39,739 bases of DNA, from contig DASWID010000033.1 in the NCBI GenBank assembly GCA_036397855.1, forward strand, positions 1 to 39,739, given 5' to 3'. This DNA is from Thermodesulfobacteriota bacterium. Its GTDB lineage: Bacteria; Desulfobacterota_D; UBA1144; Nemesobacterales; CSP1-2. The position numbers and the translations under genes are program-made. Below the pieces are notes generated by a model, which was not told the origin of the DNA, made no database searches, and worked only from the letters and a program-made list of their open reading frames with translations. Positions 1-7,396 of this stretch are shown here, in pieces (within the stretch, counting starts at the first letter, position 1; every line of letters begins with the position of its first letter).

Positions 1-258
1 ATATCAAACGAGTGCTATACACCAACCGAAAAGCAGATAGAGGAGGCTAAATATCAACTCGACTTCTATCATGAAATGGGAGGCGGCTCTATGTTTGATC
101 CAAAGACAGGGCAGATGATAGACGAGGCAACTGCAAAGATAACGCTTATGAGGGTTTCTAAGGCTTACATGGCAGGGCTTGTGGATAAGGAATATGTAGA
201 TTCCATGGCCAACAAAAGTAAATCCATTACAGGCTACGATATCAGGAAAGGTAAATAA
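1..258 (+). CDS. C-terminal part of an unidentified protein (cut by window edge)
   Basis: An open frame runs from the first base to a TAA at 256-258, giving 85 codons with no in-frame stop, so the gene starts outside the window. The visible residues are hydrophilic with many Lys and Glu, and there is no membrane segment. An internal ATG at 76 follows no convincing ribosome site, so I read this as the tail of a longer protein rather than a small gene. I recognise no family. It points toward the lytic transglycosylase gene on the other strand, with 100 bases between the two stops. Confidence 0.5.
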   Translation: MSNECYTPTEKQIEEAKYQLDFYHEMGGGSMFDPKTGQMIDEATAKITLMRVSKAYMAGLVDKEYVDSMANKSKSITGYDIRKGK

Positions 259-358
259 GAATTTACATCAATGAACAACAAATAAACTGGAAAGTATGTC
301 CAAATGATTACCTAATTCTAATGTCTCTTCTATCCTTAAATCAAACGAGCCAAACGCT

Positions 359-1336
359 TTAATACGTATTGAAAATGCAAGCCTGATTGAGTGTGGATTG
401 CGTTGTATGATCCATTTCCCTCGTAATTAAAAACTCCGCAATAGGCTGAAAATTAATTAAGGCTGGAAGACAGATGTCATTTGAGGACTTGAGGGCTATT
501 TGACTCTTATTTGCGAACTCTTGATCTTCTTTCGCTGACCCAATCACTTCCGAGGTAGATAAATGGCTTTTTTTCTCAATTTCTGTGTCATTGACCTCTT
601 TCATGTCATCACCTCGTTTTTTTGATGAATCGTCGCCAAATTCAATCATCGACACATCATTTATCAGCGGTTTAGTTTCAACCTTTGCAGAATTTACACC
701 TTTCCCAGTTTTTCCATTTTTCAGGTAGTTAAAGTGAGCAAGGACTTTATCTACGTAATTGATGGTTTCTGAATAAGGTGGGATTCTATACCCATACTCG
801 ATTACAGCTTCTTCCCCAGCATTATATCCCGCAAGCGCCAGTCGAAGATCACCGTTAAACATTCTGGTAAGTTTCTTGAAGTACTTCACCCCCCCCCTTA
901 TATTTTCCGCCGGATCATATGGGTCGCTCACACCATTTCTTCTGGCGGTCTCAGGCATTAACTGCATCAACCCCATAGCACCTTTTGGGGATACTGCACT
1001 CGGGTTAAAGTTAGATTCAACCTTTATTATTGCTTTTATGAGCCTCGGATCGATCCCATTGTAACTCGCTCTTTCATTTATGTGATAGTCGAAGTTGTTT
1101 GAATACTTAAACGAGCCGGGGGACCGATGGCGAGAGACTCCAATGGTCTGCCAGGGGATTTTAATACGCTTATAGCCCTTTTCTTTCGGAGGAATGTTAG
1201 TAATATAAATTACGCCATTCTTTGTCTTTTGATAGAACATTTGCGCACTGGAAGGAAAAGCAGAAAAAGATAAGACAGAGGTAAATACAACGACAAAGGT
1301 CAAATTTACTATTCTAAACTTTTTTCTTAATTCCAT
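359..1336 (-). CDS. Lytic transglycosylase (SLT family) with N-terminal DUF4124-like segment
   Basis: Predicted to cleave the MurNAc-GlcNAc bond of peptidoglycan, forming 1,6-anhydro ends. A signal peptide covers about residues 1-31 (basic MELRKKF start, hydrophobic stretch, SSA before the likely cut). Residues 33-60 resemble DUF4124, often found on envelope proteins. The SLT domain spans about 85-205, with catalytic Glu107 in VESNFNP, GLMQLMP at 122-128 and YNAG at 171-174. The last 100 residues are low in hydrophobics and unassigned. I chose the ATG at 1336 because a GGAGG-rich ribosome site lies just before it; a TTG eight codons upstream is less likely. The family is clear, the exact physiological role is not. 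Confidence 0.88.
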   Translation of the reverse strand: MELRKKFRIVNLTFVVVFTSVLSFSAFPSSAQMFYQKTKNGVIYITNIPPKEKGYKRIKIPWQTIGVSRHRSPGSFKYSNNFDYHINERASYNGIDPRLIKAIIKVESNFNPSAVSPKGAMGLMQLMPETARRNGVSDPYDPAENIRGGVKYFKKLTRMFNGDLRLALAGYNAGEEAVIEYGYRIPPYSETINYVDKVLAHFNYLKNGKTGKGVNSAKVETKPLINDVSMIEFGDDSSKKRGDDMKEVNDTEIEKKSHLSTSEVIGSAKEDQEFANKSQIALKSSNDICLPALINFQPIAEFLITREMDHTTQSTLNQACIFNTY

Positions 1337-1386
1337 CCCCCCTCCTTCATGAAGGACCAATTAATTGAAAGTTAAAAATCGTCCAT

Positions 1387-1415
1387 ATTTTAAACCCTCA
1401 TAACGAATTTGTCTA
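1387..1415 (-). promoter_or_regulatory. Candidate sigma-70 promoter of the lytic transglycosylase gene
   Basis: On the minus strand TAGACA (1410-1415) and TAAAAT (1387-1392) are separated by 17 bases, each one mismatch from consensus. The predicted start of transcription would leave a leader of about 45 bases before the ATG at 1336. Found by eye only. Confidence 0.45.
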
Positions 1416-1460
1416 TAGTCTTTTTTCGTTCGCCAACAATCCAGTGTTCTTTAGGATCGA

Positions 1461-2315
1461 TCATATGAAGTCTTTCTTAAAACTCGCTGCATTACTCAAG
1501 ATATCCCTTAGGCGCGCCAAATTGCCCTTCTCTATCGTAACCCTGATTTTCTCGATCTCGTTCTTAAAATCCTCTATAGCTGCAAGCACATTTTCCCTAT
1601 TAGCCATAAAAATGTCGCTCCACATTTCCGGCGAACTCTCACCAATTCTTGTAAAGTCCTTTAGACCTCCACCAGCAAAATCTAAGATATCTGGGGTCCA
1701 CCCTTCAGGTGCTATCGAGTTTAATAACGCATAAGCGACTGTGTGGGGAAGATGACTTACATATGCGAACACCCTATCGTGAGCCTCCGGATTCATTGTA
1801 TAAACCTTAGCACCGATACATTCCCAAAGCTTCCTTACCCTACTAAGTGATTGATCATCGGTATTAACAGTTGGAGTAAGTATACACTTCTTCCCCTTAA
1901 AAAGTTCAGAGCTGGCATGAAATATGCCAGAGCGTTCGGTTCCAGAGATAGGATGTCCTCCGACAAAACTAACATCCTTCGGTAACAGGTTCTCAATCTC
2001 CATCACTACCTTTGCCTTTACGCTTCCCACATCAGTTACAGTAGTCTTAGGAGATAAAATGGACGCTAACGATTTCGCGATCTTCGGAATAATCCCCACA
2101 TAGGTAGCGATCACAACAACGTCCGAATTATTGACAGCATCTCTAAGATCTTTTGAACCCACGTCGATAATATGTTCGCGAATAGCATAGTCAATTGCGC
2201 CATCATCGATATCTACTCCATAGACCTCACCCACATTCCCTGCCCGTTTTAAAGCCCAGGCAAGTGATCCCCCTATGAGACCAAGCCCAATTACAGTAAT
2301 TTTCGAATAGTCCAT
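1461..2315 (-). CDS. tyrA: Prephenate dehydrogenase TyrA
   Basis: Oxidatively decarboxylates prephenate to 4-hydroxyphenylpyruvate using NAD(P)+, the tyrosine branch of aromatic amino acid synthesis. The 284-residue protein opens with a Rossmann fold, GLGLIGGS at 10-17, and carries the conserved GGHPISGTE segment around His121, the family's catalytic histidine. The C-terminal half is the usual helical dimerisation domain; no chorismate mutase or ACT domain is attached, so it is the monofunctional type. The ATG at 2315 has GGAG seven bases upstream. It follows hisC after a 389-base gap filled with palindromes, and the gap has its own candidate promoter, so it may be transcribed separately from pheA-hisC. 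Confidence 0.93.
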   Translation of the reverse strand: MDYSKITVIGLGLIGGSLAWALKRAGNVGEVYGVDIDDGAIDYAIREHIIDVGSKDLRDAVNNSDVVVIATYVGIIPKIAKSLASILSPKTTVTDVGSVKAKVVMEIENLLPKDVSFVGGHPISGTERSGIFHASSELFKGKKCILTPTVNTDDQSLSRVRKLWECIGAKVYTMNPEAHDRVFAYVSHLPHTVAYALLNSIAPEGWTPDILDFAGGGLKDFTRIGESSPEMWSDIFMANRENVLAAIEDFKNEIEKIRVTIEKGNLARLRDILSNAASFKKDFI

Positions 2316-2372
2316 AGATTAACTCCATTGATTCCCACACTTTTACTTTATAACGTGTCACAGAAGGTTTGT

Positions 2373-2378
2373 ATTATA
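2373..2378 (-). promoter_or_regulatory. Candidate extended -10 element upstream of tyrA
   Basis: The minus strand reads TGTTATAAT, a perfect TATAAT with the TGn extension, about 58 bases before the tyrA ATG. No good -35 hexamer is seen 16-18 bases upstream, which extended -10 promoters can tolerate. Confidence 0.35.
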
Positions 2379-2430
2379 ACATGTATGCAGTTTGGAGGAT
2401 CGCGAGTCCTTTATTTATTCGTTCAAGGTA

Positions 2431-2458
2431 GTAGAGACGCAAAATGTTGCGTCTCTAC
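2431..2458. repeat. Perfect hairpin, 12-bp stem and 4-base loop
   Basis: GTAGAGACGCAA at 2431-2442 pairs exactly with its complement at 2447-2458 around the loop AATG. It lies between hisC and tyrA. It has no T-run after it, so it does not look like a terminator; it is more like a dispersed palindromic element. Confidence 0.75.
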
Positions 2459-2530
2459 AAAATGGTCACGTAAAAACATATGCGATAGGAAATTTTAGAG
2501 GCTAATTCTGAAAACCGCGGCATCGGATAG

Positions 2531-2550
2531 CCGAGGTTTTCCAACCTCGG
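2531..2550. repeat. Dispersed hairpin repeat, copy 1 (8-bp stem, TTCC loop)
   Basis: CCGAGGTT and AACCTCGG flank a four-base loop. A second member lies at 35052-35069 with a changed but still paired stem and a similar ATAG sequence before it, so both belong to one structured repeat family. Confidence 0.6.
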
Positions 2551-2610
2551 AATTGTATATGCCTTTGGTACATTGGTGCCAGATTAATGCATTTGGATAT
2601 GACAAAGTAT

Positions 2611-2634
2611 GGAGGACTAAAGTCCTCCGCTACA
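2611..2634 (-). repeat. Dispersed palindromic repeat, copy 1 (24 bp)
   Basis: GGAGGACT-AAAGTCCTCC palindrome plus a flanking GCTACA. The reverse complement of these 24 bases is identical to 36131-36154. The rest of the hisC-tyrA gap shows no gene. Confidence 0.7.
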
Positions 2635-2704
2635 CATCAAAAATCGCAGATGGAAGCCGTACCTAGAAAAATGACTTTGCATTTATTGGCAGGAGGGACT
2701 CTTT

Positions 2705-3805
2705 CTATTTACCCAGAACCCTTTTGATTGCCCAGATGAACCGTTCGTTTTCTTCGGGCAATCCAACGGTGACCCGCAGATGCGTTTTCAGCCCATAATT
2801 AATCACAGGCCTCACGATAACCCCAAGCTTGAGAAGGGAATTATAAACCGATATTGGATCGGATTTCAAATCAATAAGAATGAAATTGGAAAACGACGGC
2901 GTAAAGCATATGTTTATTTTTTTCAACTCCCTGGAAAAATAAGATAGACCATCTTTGTTTATAAGCCTTGCCTTGGATACATGATTGTTATCATCAAGGG
3001 CAGCAAATGCAGCTACCTGGGCAAGCAGATTGGCATTGAATGGCTGTCTTACTCGATGCATAGGAGAAATGATCTCCGGCGATGAGATTCCATATCCAAG
3101 CCTAAGTCCAGCAAGGCCATAAACCTTCGAGAATGTTCTCACAGTTATCACCGACTTGCCAAGACTCTGATAGTCTAACGAATTCGGATACTGAGGTTCG
3201 TCTACGTACTCAAAATAGGCTTCATCTATAACAACAACGATCTCTTCAGGTACCATTTCCAAGAACCACTCGAGCTCTTGTCGCCTAACGATAGTTCCGG
3301 TCGGATTGTTGGGATTAGCAATGAACACAGCCCTCGTTTTAGAAGTTATACGTGAATAAATATCCTCTAGATTATGAGTAAGATCTGGCATTGGGGAAAT
3401 GATTACCCTTGCTCCAACTGCCTGCGTTACTATTGGAAACACAATAAACGCATACTCACCCATCACAGCTTCATCCCCGGCTTTCATGAAGGTTCTTGCG
3501 ATGATATCTATGACATCGTTCGATCCGTTTCCAAAAATCAAGCTCTCAGGTCTTGTGTTGAGTCTCTCCGCAAGCTTTTGTTTAATGTAATACGCATCAC
3601 CATCGGGATACATGTTTACAGAAGTCAAGGCCTTTCTTATTGCTTTCTTAGCGAGAGGGGACGGCCCCAATGGATTTTCATTTGAAGCTAGCTTAATAGC
3701 ATTTCTTATCCCCAGCTCTCGTTCGAGCTCTTGAACCGGCTTTCCAGGAATATAGGGCACTAAAGTATTCACATACTCGTTTGGAGTTATCAAATTACCC
3801 CTCAA
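2705..3805 (-). CDS. hisC: Histidinol-phosphate / aromatic aminotransferase HisC
   Basis: A PLP-dependent fold-type I aminotransferase of 366 residues, the usual HisC length. SNENPLGPSP (41-50), ANPNNPTGT (163-171), the VVIDEAYFEY segment (191-200) and the PLP lysine at about 227 in TFSKVYGLAG are all present, with the C-terminal substrate Arg in LRVTVG. HisC converts imidazole acetol phosphate in histidine synthesis; enzymes of this family also transaminate prephenate or arylpyruvates. Its place directly after pheA (18 bases) and before tyrA suggests an aromatic role here, which is inference. The start is uncertain: TTG at 3805 keeps the full N-terminus, while a TTG four codons later sits close behind GAGGGG. 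Confidence 0.9.
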   Translation of the reverse strand: MRGNLITPNEYVNTLVPYIPGKPVQELERELGIRNAIKLASNENPLGPSPLAKKAIRKALTSVNMYPDGDAYYIKQKLAERLNTRPESLIFGNGSNDVIDIIARTFMKAGDEAVMGEYAFIVFPIVTQAVGARVIISPMPDLTHNLEDIYSRITSKTRAVFIANPNNPTGTIVRRQELEWFLEMVPEEIVVVIDEAYFEYVDEPQYPNSLDYQSLGKSVITVRTFSKVYGLAGLRLGYGISSPEIISPMHRVRQPFNANLLAQVAAFAALDDNNHVSKARLINKDGLSYFSRELKKINICFTPSFSNFILIDLKSDPISVYNSLLKLGVIVRPVINYGLKTHLRVTVGLPEENERFIWAIKRVLGK

Positions 3806-3823
3806 TTAGCAATCGGGAAAATA

Positions 3824-4909
3824 TTAATTTCTTGCTCCCCTTGGATAAGAACCCAAGACCTTTAAGTTAATACACCTTTTCTTCACCCTTGATAATACTT
3901 TTTGTATCTTCTTATCATCTGAGTGCCCCAAGAAATCTACAAAAAATATGTATTCCCAAGGCCTCTCCTTAGATGGCCTGGATTCAATTTTTGTAAGATT
4001 TATTCTTGCCTCAGCAAAAGGTAGGAAAAGAGAATTCTGCAATGCCCCCGGCTCATCCTTCAGAGAAAATACAATAGAAGTTTTATCATCACCTGTTGCC
4101 GGACAACTAACATTGCCAATAACCCAAAACCTTGTCGTGTTCTGAACACTATCCTCAATGTTCTTTTCAACAAACTTCAGCTTATAAATAGATGAGGCAA
4201 ATTCGCCAGCCACTGCTGCAATCTTCTTGTGTCTGGAAGCTAGTTTTGCACCCTGCGCTGTACTCGCTGTCTCTCTCAGCTCTACATTTCTAAGATGCTT
4301 ACTCAGCCACTTTTTGCATTGCGCCAAGGCCTGGGGATGTGATGCCAAGATCTCAATATTGTTTATATCTCCGGTCCTTGACAGAAGGCAATGACTTATC
4401 TTTTCGAAGTACTCCGAAGAGATCCTCACATCCGATCTTGAAATCATATCTAAAACACCCCCAACCGAACCCTCCATTGAGTTTTCGACAGGAACAATAC
4501 CAAACGTGCTCCGTTGCCTCTGAACCTCTTCAATGACCTCTTCAAAGCTTAAGAAAGGTACAAGCTCCGTCGAACTGCCAAACTCATGAAATGCGGCCTG
4601 ATGTGAGTAACTACCCTCTGGACCCAGGTAGGAGACCTTTATAGGTTCTTGAAGCGCTCTGCAGCTTGAAATTATCTCCCGGAAAACACTGCTAACGGAT
4701 ATGTCCGAAAGTGGACCTGTGTTCCTTTTCCTTATTTGCCTCTCAATCTCGCTCTCCCTTACCGGGTCATAGACGCTAGACGAATTTTCTTTCTTAAACC
4801 TGCTTATCTCCAACGCGAACCTCCCTCGTTCATTCAAAAGTTCTAGTATCTTATCATCTACCTTGTCAATCTTTTTCCTTAGAATTTCTAGATCTTCGGC
4901 AGAAACCAT
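3824..4909 (-). CDS. pheA: Bifunctional chorismate mutase / prephenate dehydratase PheA
   Basis: Makes phenylpyruvate from chorismate in two steps, committing carbon to phenylalanine. Domains in order: AroQ-type chorismate mutase about 1-88, prephenate dehydratase about 91-268 with the catalytic TTRF at 258-261, and an ACT regulatory domain about 277-355 with the phenylalanine-binding ESRP at 309-312, so feedback inhibition by phenylalanine is likely. The 361-residue length fits the fused P-protein. The ATG at 4909 has AGGGA five bases upstream and a near-perfect promoter about 30-58 bases before it. First gene of a pheA-hisC-(tyrA) set. Confidence 0.95.
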   Translation of the reverse strand: MVSAEDLEILRKKIDKVDDKILELLNERGRFALEISRFKKENSSSVYDPVRESEIERQIRKRNTGPLSDISVSSVFREIISSCRALQEPIKVSYLGPEGSYSHQAAFHEFGSSTELVPFLSFEEVIEEVQRQRSTFGIVPVENSMEGSVGGVLDMISRSDVRISSEYFEKISHCLLSRTGDINNIEILASHPQALAQCKKWLSKHLRNVELRETASTAQGAKLASRHKKIAAVAGEFASSIYKLKFVEKNIEDSVQNTTRFWVIGNVSCPATGDDKTSIVFSLKDEPGALQNSLFLPFAEARINLTKIESRPSKERPWEYIFFVDFLGHSDDKKIQKVLSRVKKRCINLKVLGSYPRGARN

Positions 4910-4938
4910 ATTTTCCCTAGAGAGTAAAATTTGAATGA

Positions 4939-4967
4939 ATCATAGCTACATGGAAAATGCTTGTCAA
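4939..4967 (-). promoter_or_regulatory. Strong sigma-70-type promoter of pheA
   Basis: Minus strand: perfect -35 TTGACA at 4962-4967, 17-base spacer, and -10 TATGAT at 4939-4944. The predicted transcript would start about 20-25 bases before the pheA ATG, too short a leader for a classic attenuator. It lies in the gap between the DUF151 gene and pheA. Confidence 0.65.
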
Positions 4968-5030
4968 ATATACTCAAGAGAGTCGTTTTTGTTGAAGGAT
5001 CGTCAATATAATAGTTGGCCCAAATTTAGC

Positions 5031-5552
5031 TCATGTCCCCTTTTTTTCAACCTTAGACTCTATTGTTGCTGCATTCTCAAGCACAGACTTCGCAACAAAA
5101 ACGGGGGCATTCATTCGTGAGGCAAGAGCCAGCGCATCGCTCGGACGCGCATCTATCCTCAATACATTTCCGTTTACTGAAACCTCAACCTGTGCATAAA
5201 AAACCTGATCACGAAGATCAACTATCACCACCCTCTCTATCTTTGCATTCATTGTCCGAATGATTGCCGCAACTAAATCATATGTAAAAGGACGAGGTGC
5301 CACTTCACCGCTGAGACCGATTTCTATGGCCCTTGCTTCACATAATCCTATCCATATTGGCAGTACCTTTTCCCTCTGTTTATCTAACAAGAGTACAACG
5401 GGGGTCTGAGCTACCTGATCGAATCCTATTCCGCTTATATCCATCTGCACCTGTTCAGGTGTCTTCTGCTTTTTCTCCTCACTATCCGAAGTCCTAAGAT
5501 GTAAAAGAAATATTAAGCTAAGTATCCCTACCAATAACAATGTCGATCTCAT
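5031..5552 (-). CDS. Bifunctional nuclease family (DUF151/BFN) protein with N-terminal membrane anchor
   Basis: Residues 45-165 form a BFN/DUF151 domain: VLPIWIGLCEA, the PRPFTYDLVAAII helix, and RPSDALALASRMNAPVFV are typical. Some plant and thermophile members have been reported to have nuclease activity; the role in most bacteria is unknown. Unlike most members, this one begins with a hydrophobic segment (about residues 4-18, STLLLVGILSLIFLLHL), so the domain is probably tethered to or exported across the inner membrane. The ATG at 5552 has a good GGAGGT eight bases upstream. It precedes pheA but pheA has its own promoter. Family assignment is firm, function is not. Confidence 0.85.
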   Translation of the reverse strand: MRSTLLLVGILSLIFLLHLRTSDSEEKKQKTPEQVQMDISGIGFDQVAQTPVVLLLDKQREKVLPIWIGLCEARAIEIGLSGEVAPRPFTYDLVAAIIRTMNAKIERVVIVDLRDQVFYAQVEVSVNGNVLRIDARPSDALALASRMNAPVFVAKSVLENAATIESKVEKKGT

Positions 5553-5898
5553 CTTTATTACCTCCGATAACTTAGAATATCACATATAGATATTTTTTTC
5601 GCCAAATAGTAGATCTTAACAGGAAAAATCCACAACCAGATTTGCAAATCAAAAAGTATTCTTATTTACCTTAAGTAATGAAGGGATGGCCTGATAAGAT
5701 CCTTTTTTTAGATAGGAAAGGCGAATTGCATTATCAGACAGTTCTAAAATTTCTGAATCTTCGACGTATCTACCTTTTAATGAAACTCCTGTAAGAATCT
5801 ACAGGGAGTCTCTTACTTAATTGTATAAACACAACGGATTTCCCATATATTCACTGAGGTTGATCCTCATCATCAAGAAAGCAATAACAACTAATCAA
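5553..5898. other. Intergenic, no gene seen; one imperfect hairpin
   Basis: AT-rich gap between gspN and the DUF151 gene. An imperfect inverted repeat near 5785-5812 (CTCCTGTA with TACAGGGAG) could be a weak terminator after gspN, but it lacks a T-run. No convincing coding frame. Confidence 0.4.
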
Positions 5899-6789
5899 CT
5901 ATTGGCGTCTAGTATCTCTCACTACCTTCGGATTGCCAAAGGTCCCTAATATCTTACCCCCGAGAGTTCCATCACCTTTGGGACTCAAAAAAGACCTCAC
6001 TATCCCGATCTTAGCCTCGTCCGACAGGATATTTAGGTTTATCATCAGATCAATCTTTGCCCCCTTTGTAATATTCCAGAGGGGGGGGATCGAACCATAC
6101 ATATTCAGGTCAAAATCATTACCCTTGAAACTTAACTCATCCACTTTTGTAACTCCGTCCTCAATTTTACCCGTAAAGATCGATTCCAAATCCTTAAAGG
6201 GTGGAATAGGAAAGCCAATCAGTCTGAAATTGCTAATACTCATGTTGTCTATTTTAAGGGAAAAAACTCCAGAAGTTTCAGAACTAAAATCCAATGAAAA
6301 GTCACCGTGTAATATTCCAGTGAGTTGTTCGTCAGTCATACCGAGGTAACCAGCCATGATAGGATGGAACTTCTCTACGTCTATACCACTCAGCTTCGCA
6401 TTTATTCCAACAATTTGCCCTGTTTTATTGTCATAAATCAAATTCCCCTTCACGACGCCGCTCATAAGTTTCGCCCTAAATGGAAGTCGCAGATACTTAG
6501 ATAACAAACTAAACAGCGAAGGCCTCATTTTTACATCTTCTAACTTTACGTAAAGCTCACCGCCCCTATAGAGTTCGAGATCCTGTACCTTTACACTAAC
6601 TATTGGGGCAATGCTCACTGCGCCTAACTTAGCTTCAAATGGTGTATTCATTTCTATTCCGGATATGATTATTCCCCTGATCTCATCTGTAGGAAGTGTA
6701 TAGTAAAAGGAAAAGAAAAAGATAATTATAAAAAAAACCACATAGGATAGTGGCTTAAAGTATTTGGAGTTTTTAATTTTATCTTTCAA
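5899..6789 (-). CDS. gspN: Type II secretion system protein GspN
   Basis: A 296-residue protein with one N-terminal membrane helix (about 13-29) followed by a long beta-rich periplasmic part, the layout of GspN. Features include LGAVSIAPIVSVKVQDLELYRGG, residues near 135-175 with repeated strand patterns, and a C-terminal GTLGGKILGTFGNPKV stretch like that of the AsmA-like GspN family. In the secretion system GspN belongs to the inner-membrane assembly platform; it is absent from many systems. It starts with TTG, with AAGGTG nine bases upstream, one base after the gspM stop, implying translational coupling. Charge and hydrophobic layout fit; exact role is known only by family. Confidence 0.78.
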   Translation of the reverse strand: MKDKIKNSKYFKPLSYVVFFIIIFFFSFYYTLPTDEIRGIIISGIEMNTPFEAKLGAVSIAPIVSVKVQDLELYRGGELYVKLEDVKMRPSLFSLLSKYLRLPFRAKLMSGVVKGNLIYDNKTGQIVGINAKLSGIDVEKFHPIMAGYLGMTDEQLTGILHGDFSLDFSSETSGVFSLKIDNMSISNFRLIGFPIPPFKDLESIFTGKIEDGVTKVDELSFKGNDFDLNMYGSIPPLWNITKGAKIDLMINLNILSDEAKIGIVRSFLSPKGDGTLGGKILGTFGNPKVVRDTRRQ

Positions 6790-6790
6790 T

Positions 6791-7396
6791 CTATATCACC
6801 TTCTTGAATTCAAAACTGGATATTCGAAAATTGACATCAATTAAGTCAGGGTTATCAAACCTCGTCCGTATGCGAAGATTTGAAACCTTAAGCAAACTTG
6901 GTCTAATCTGGACCTCGTATAGCAAATCTACTATTTTGTTAAGCGGTATTTTCCTGATTTCAAGGTCGACGCTTTTTTCATTATACAAATCATCAATCAC
7001 CGGCCCACTCGTATTCGAGTCCTTGATGGAAAAGCTTCCCCTATCTATTTGCTCGTTAACCAGGATATCCTCAACCACTGAAATTAGTGCTTCACCTTCA
7101 TCTCCTGATTTAAAAGAGCTAGTTAGTTGACTTATCAGACGATTGGATTCCTCCAACTGCTTTCTAAGGTTTTCAATCTTCTCCAGATCAGAATTTAACG
7201 CATCTACCTTTTTAGTTAGCCTTTCCGTTCCAGATGCAAAAAATTGAAATATAATGAAAATTATGAACACCGAAATCGCAACAACAGAAACTATAACTGC
7301 CCTCTTATCCCTCTTAGAGGTCGATACCTGTTGAATCCTATCTCGAATTCGGTTATACAAAAGCTTTAAGCTCTCGATATGATTGCCAATTTCCAT
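6791..7396 (-). CDS. gspM: Type II secretion system protein GspM-like
   Basis: 201 residues: a cytoplasmic N-terminus, one membrane helix at about 33-53, a coiled-coil at about 58-92, then a ferredoxin-like periplasmic domain. This is the topology of GspM and of PilO in type IV pili; GspM partners GspL in the inner-membrane platform. Sequence alone is weakly conserved, so the call rests mainly on topology and position: it starts inside the gspL stop codon (one-base overlap, TAATG) and runs into gspN. It could be called PilO-like, but the GspN next to it favours GspM. Confidence 0.75.
   Translation of the reverse strand: MEIGNHIESLKLLYNRIRDRIQQVSTSKRDKRAVIVSVVAISVFIIFIIFQFFASGTERLTKKVDALNSDLEKIENLRKQLEESNRLISQLTSSFKSGDEGEALISVVEDILVNEQIDRGSFSIKDSNTSGPVIDDLYNEKSVDLEIRKIPLNKIVDLLYEVQIRPSLLKVSNLRIRTRFDNPDLIDVNFRISSFEFKKVI

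Noticed and set aside
5785-5812. Inverted repeat after gspN as a rho-independent terminator
   Set aside because: The stem is imperfect and no T-run follows on either strand.
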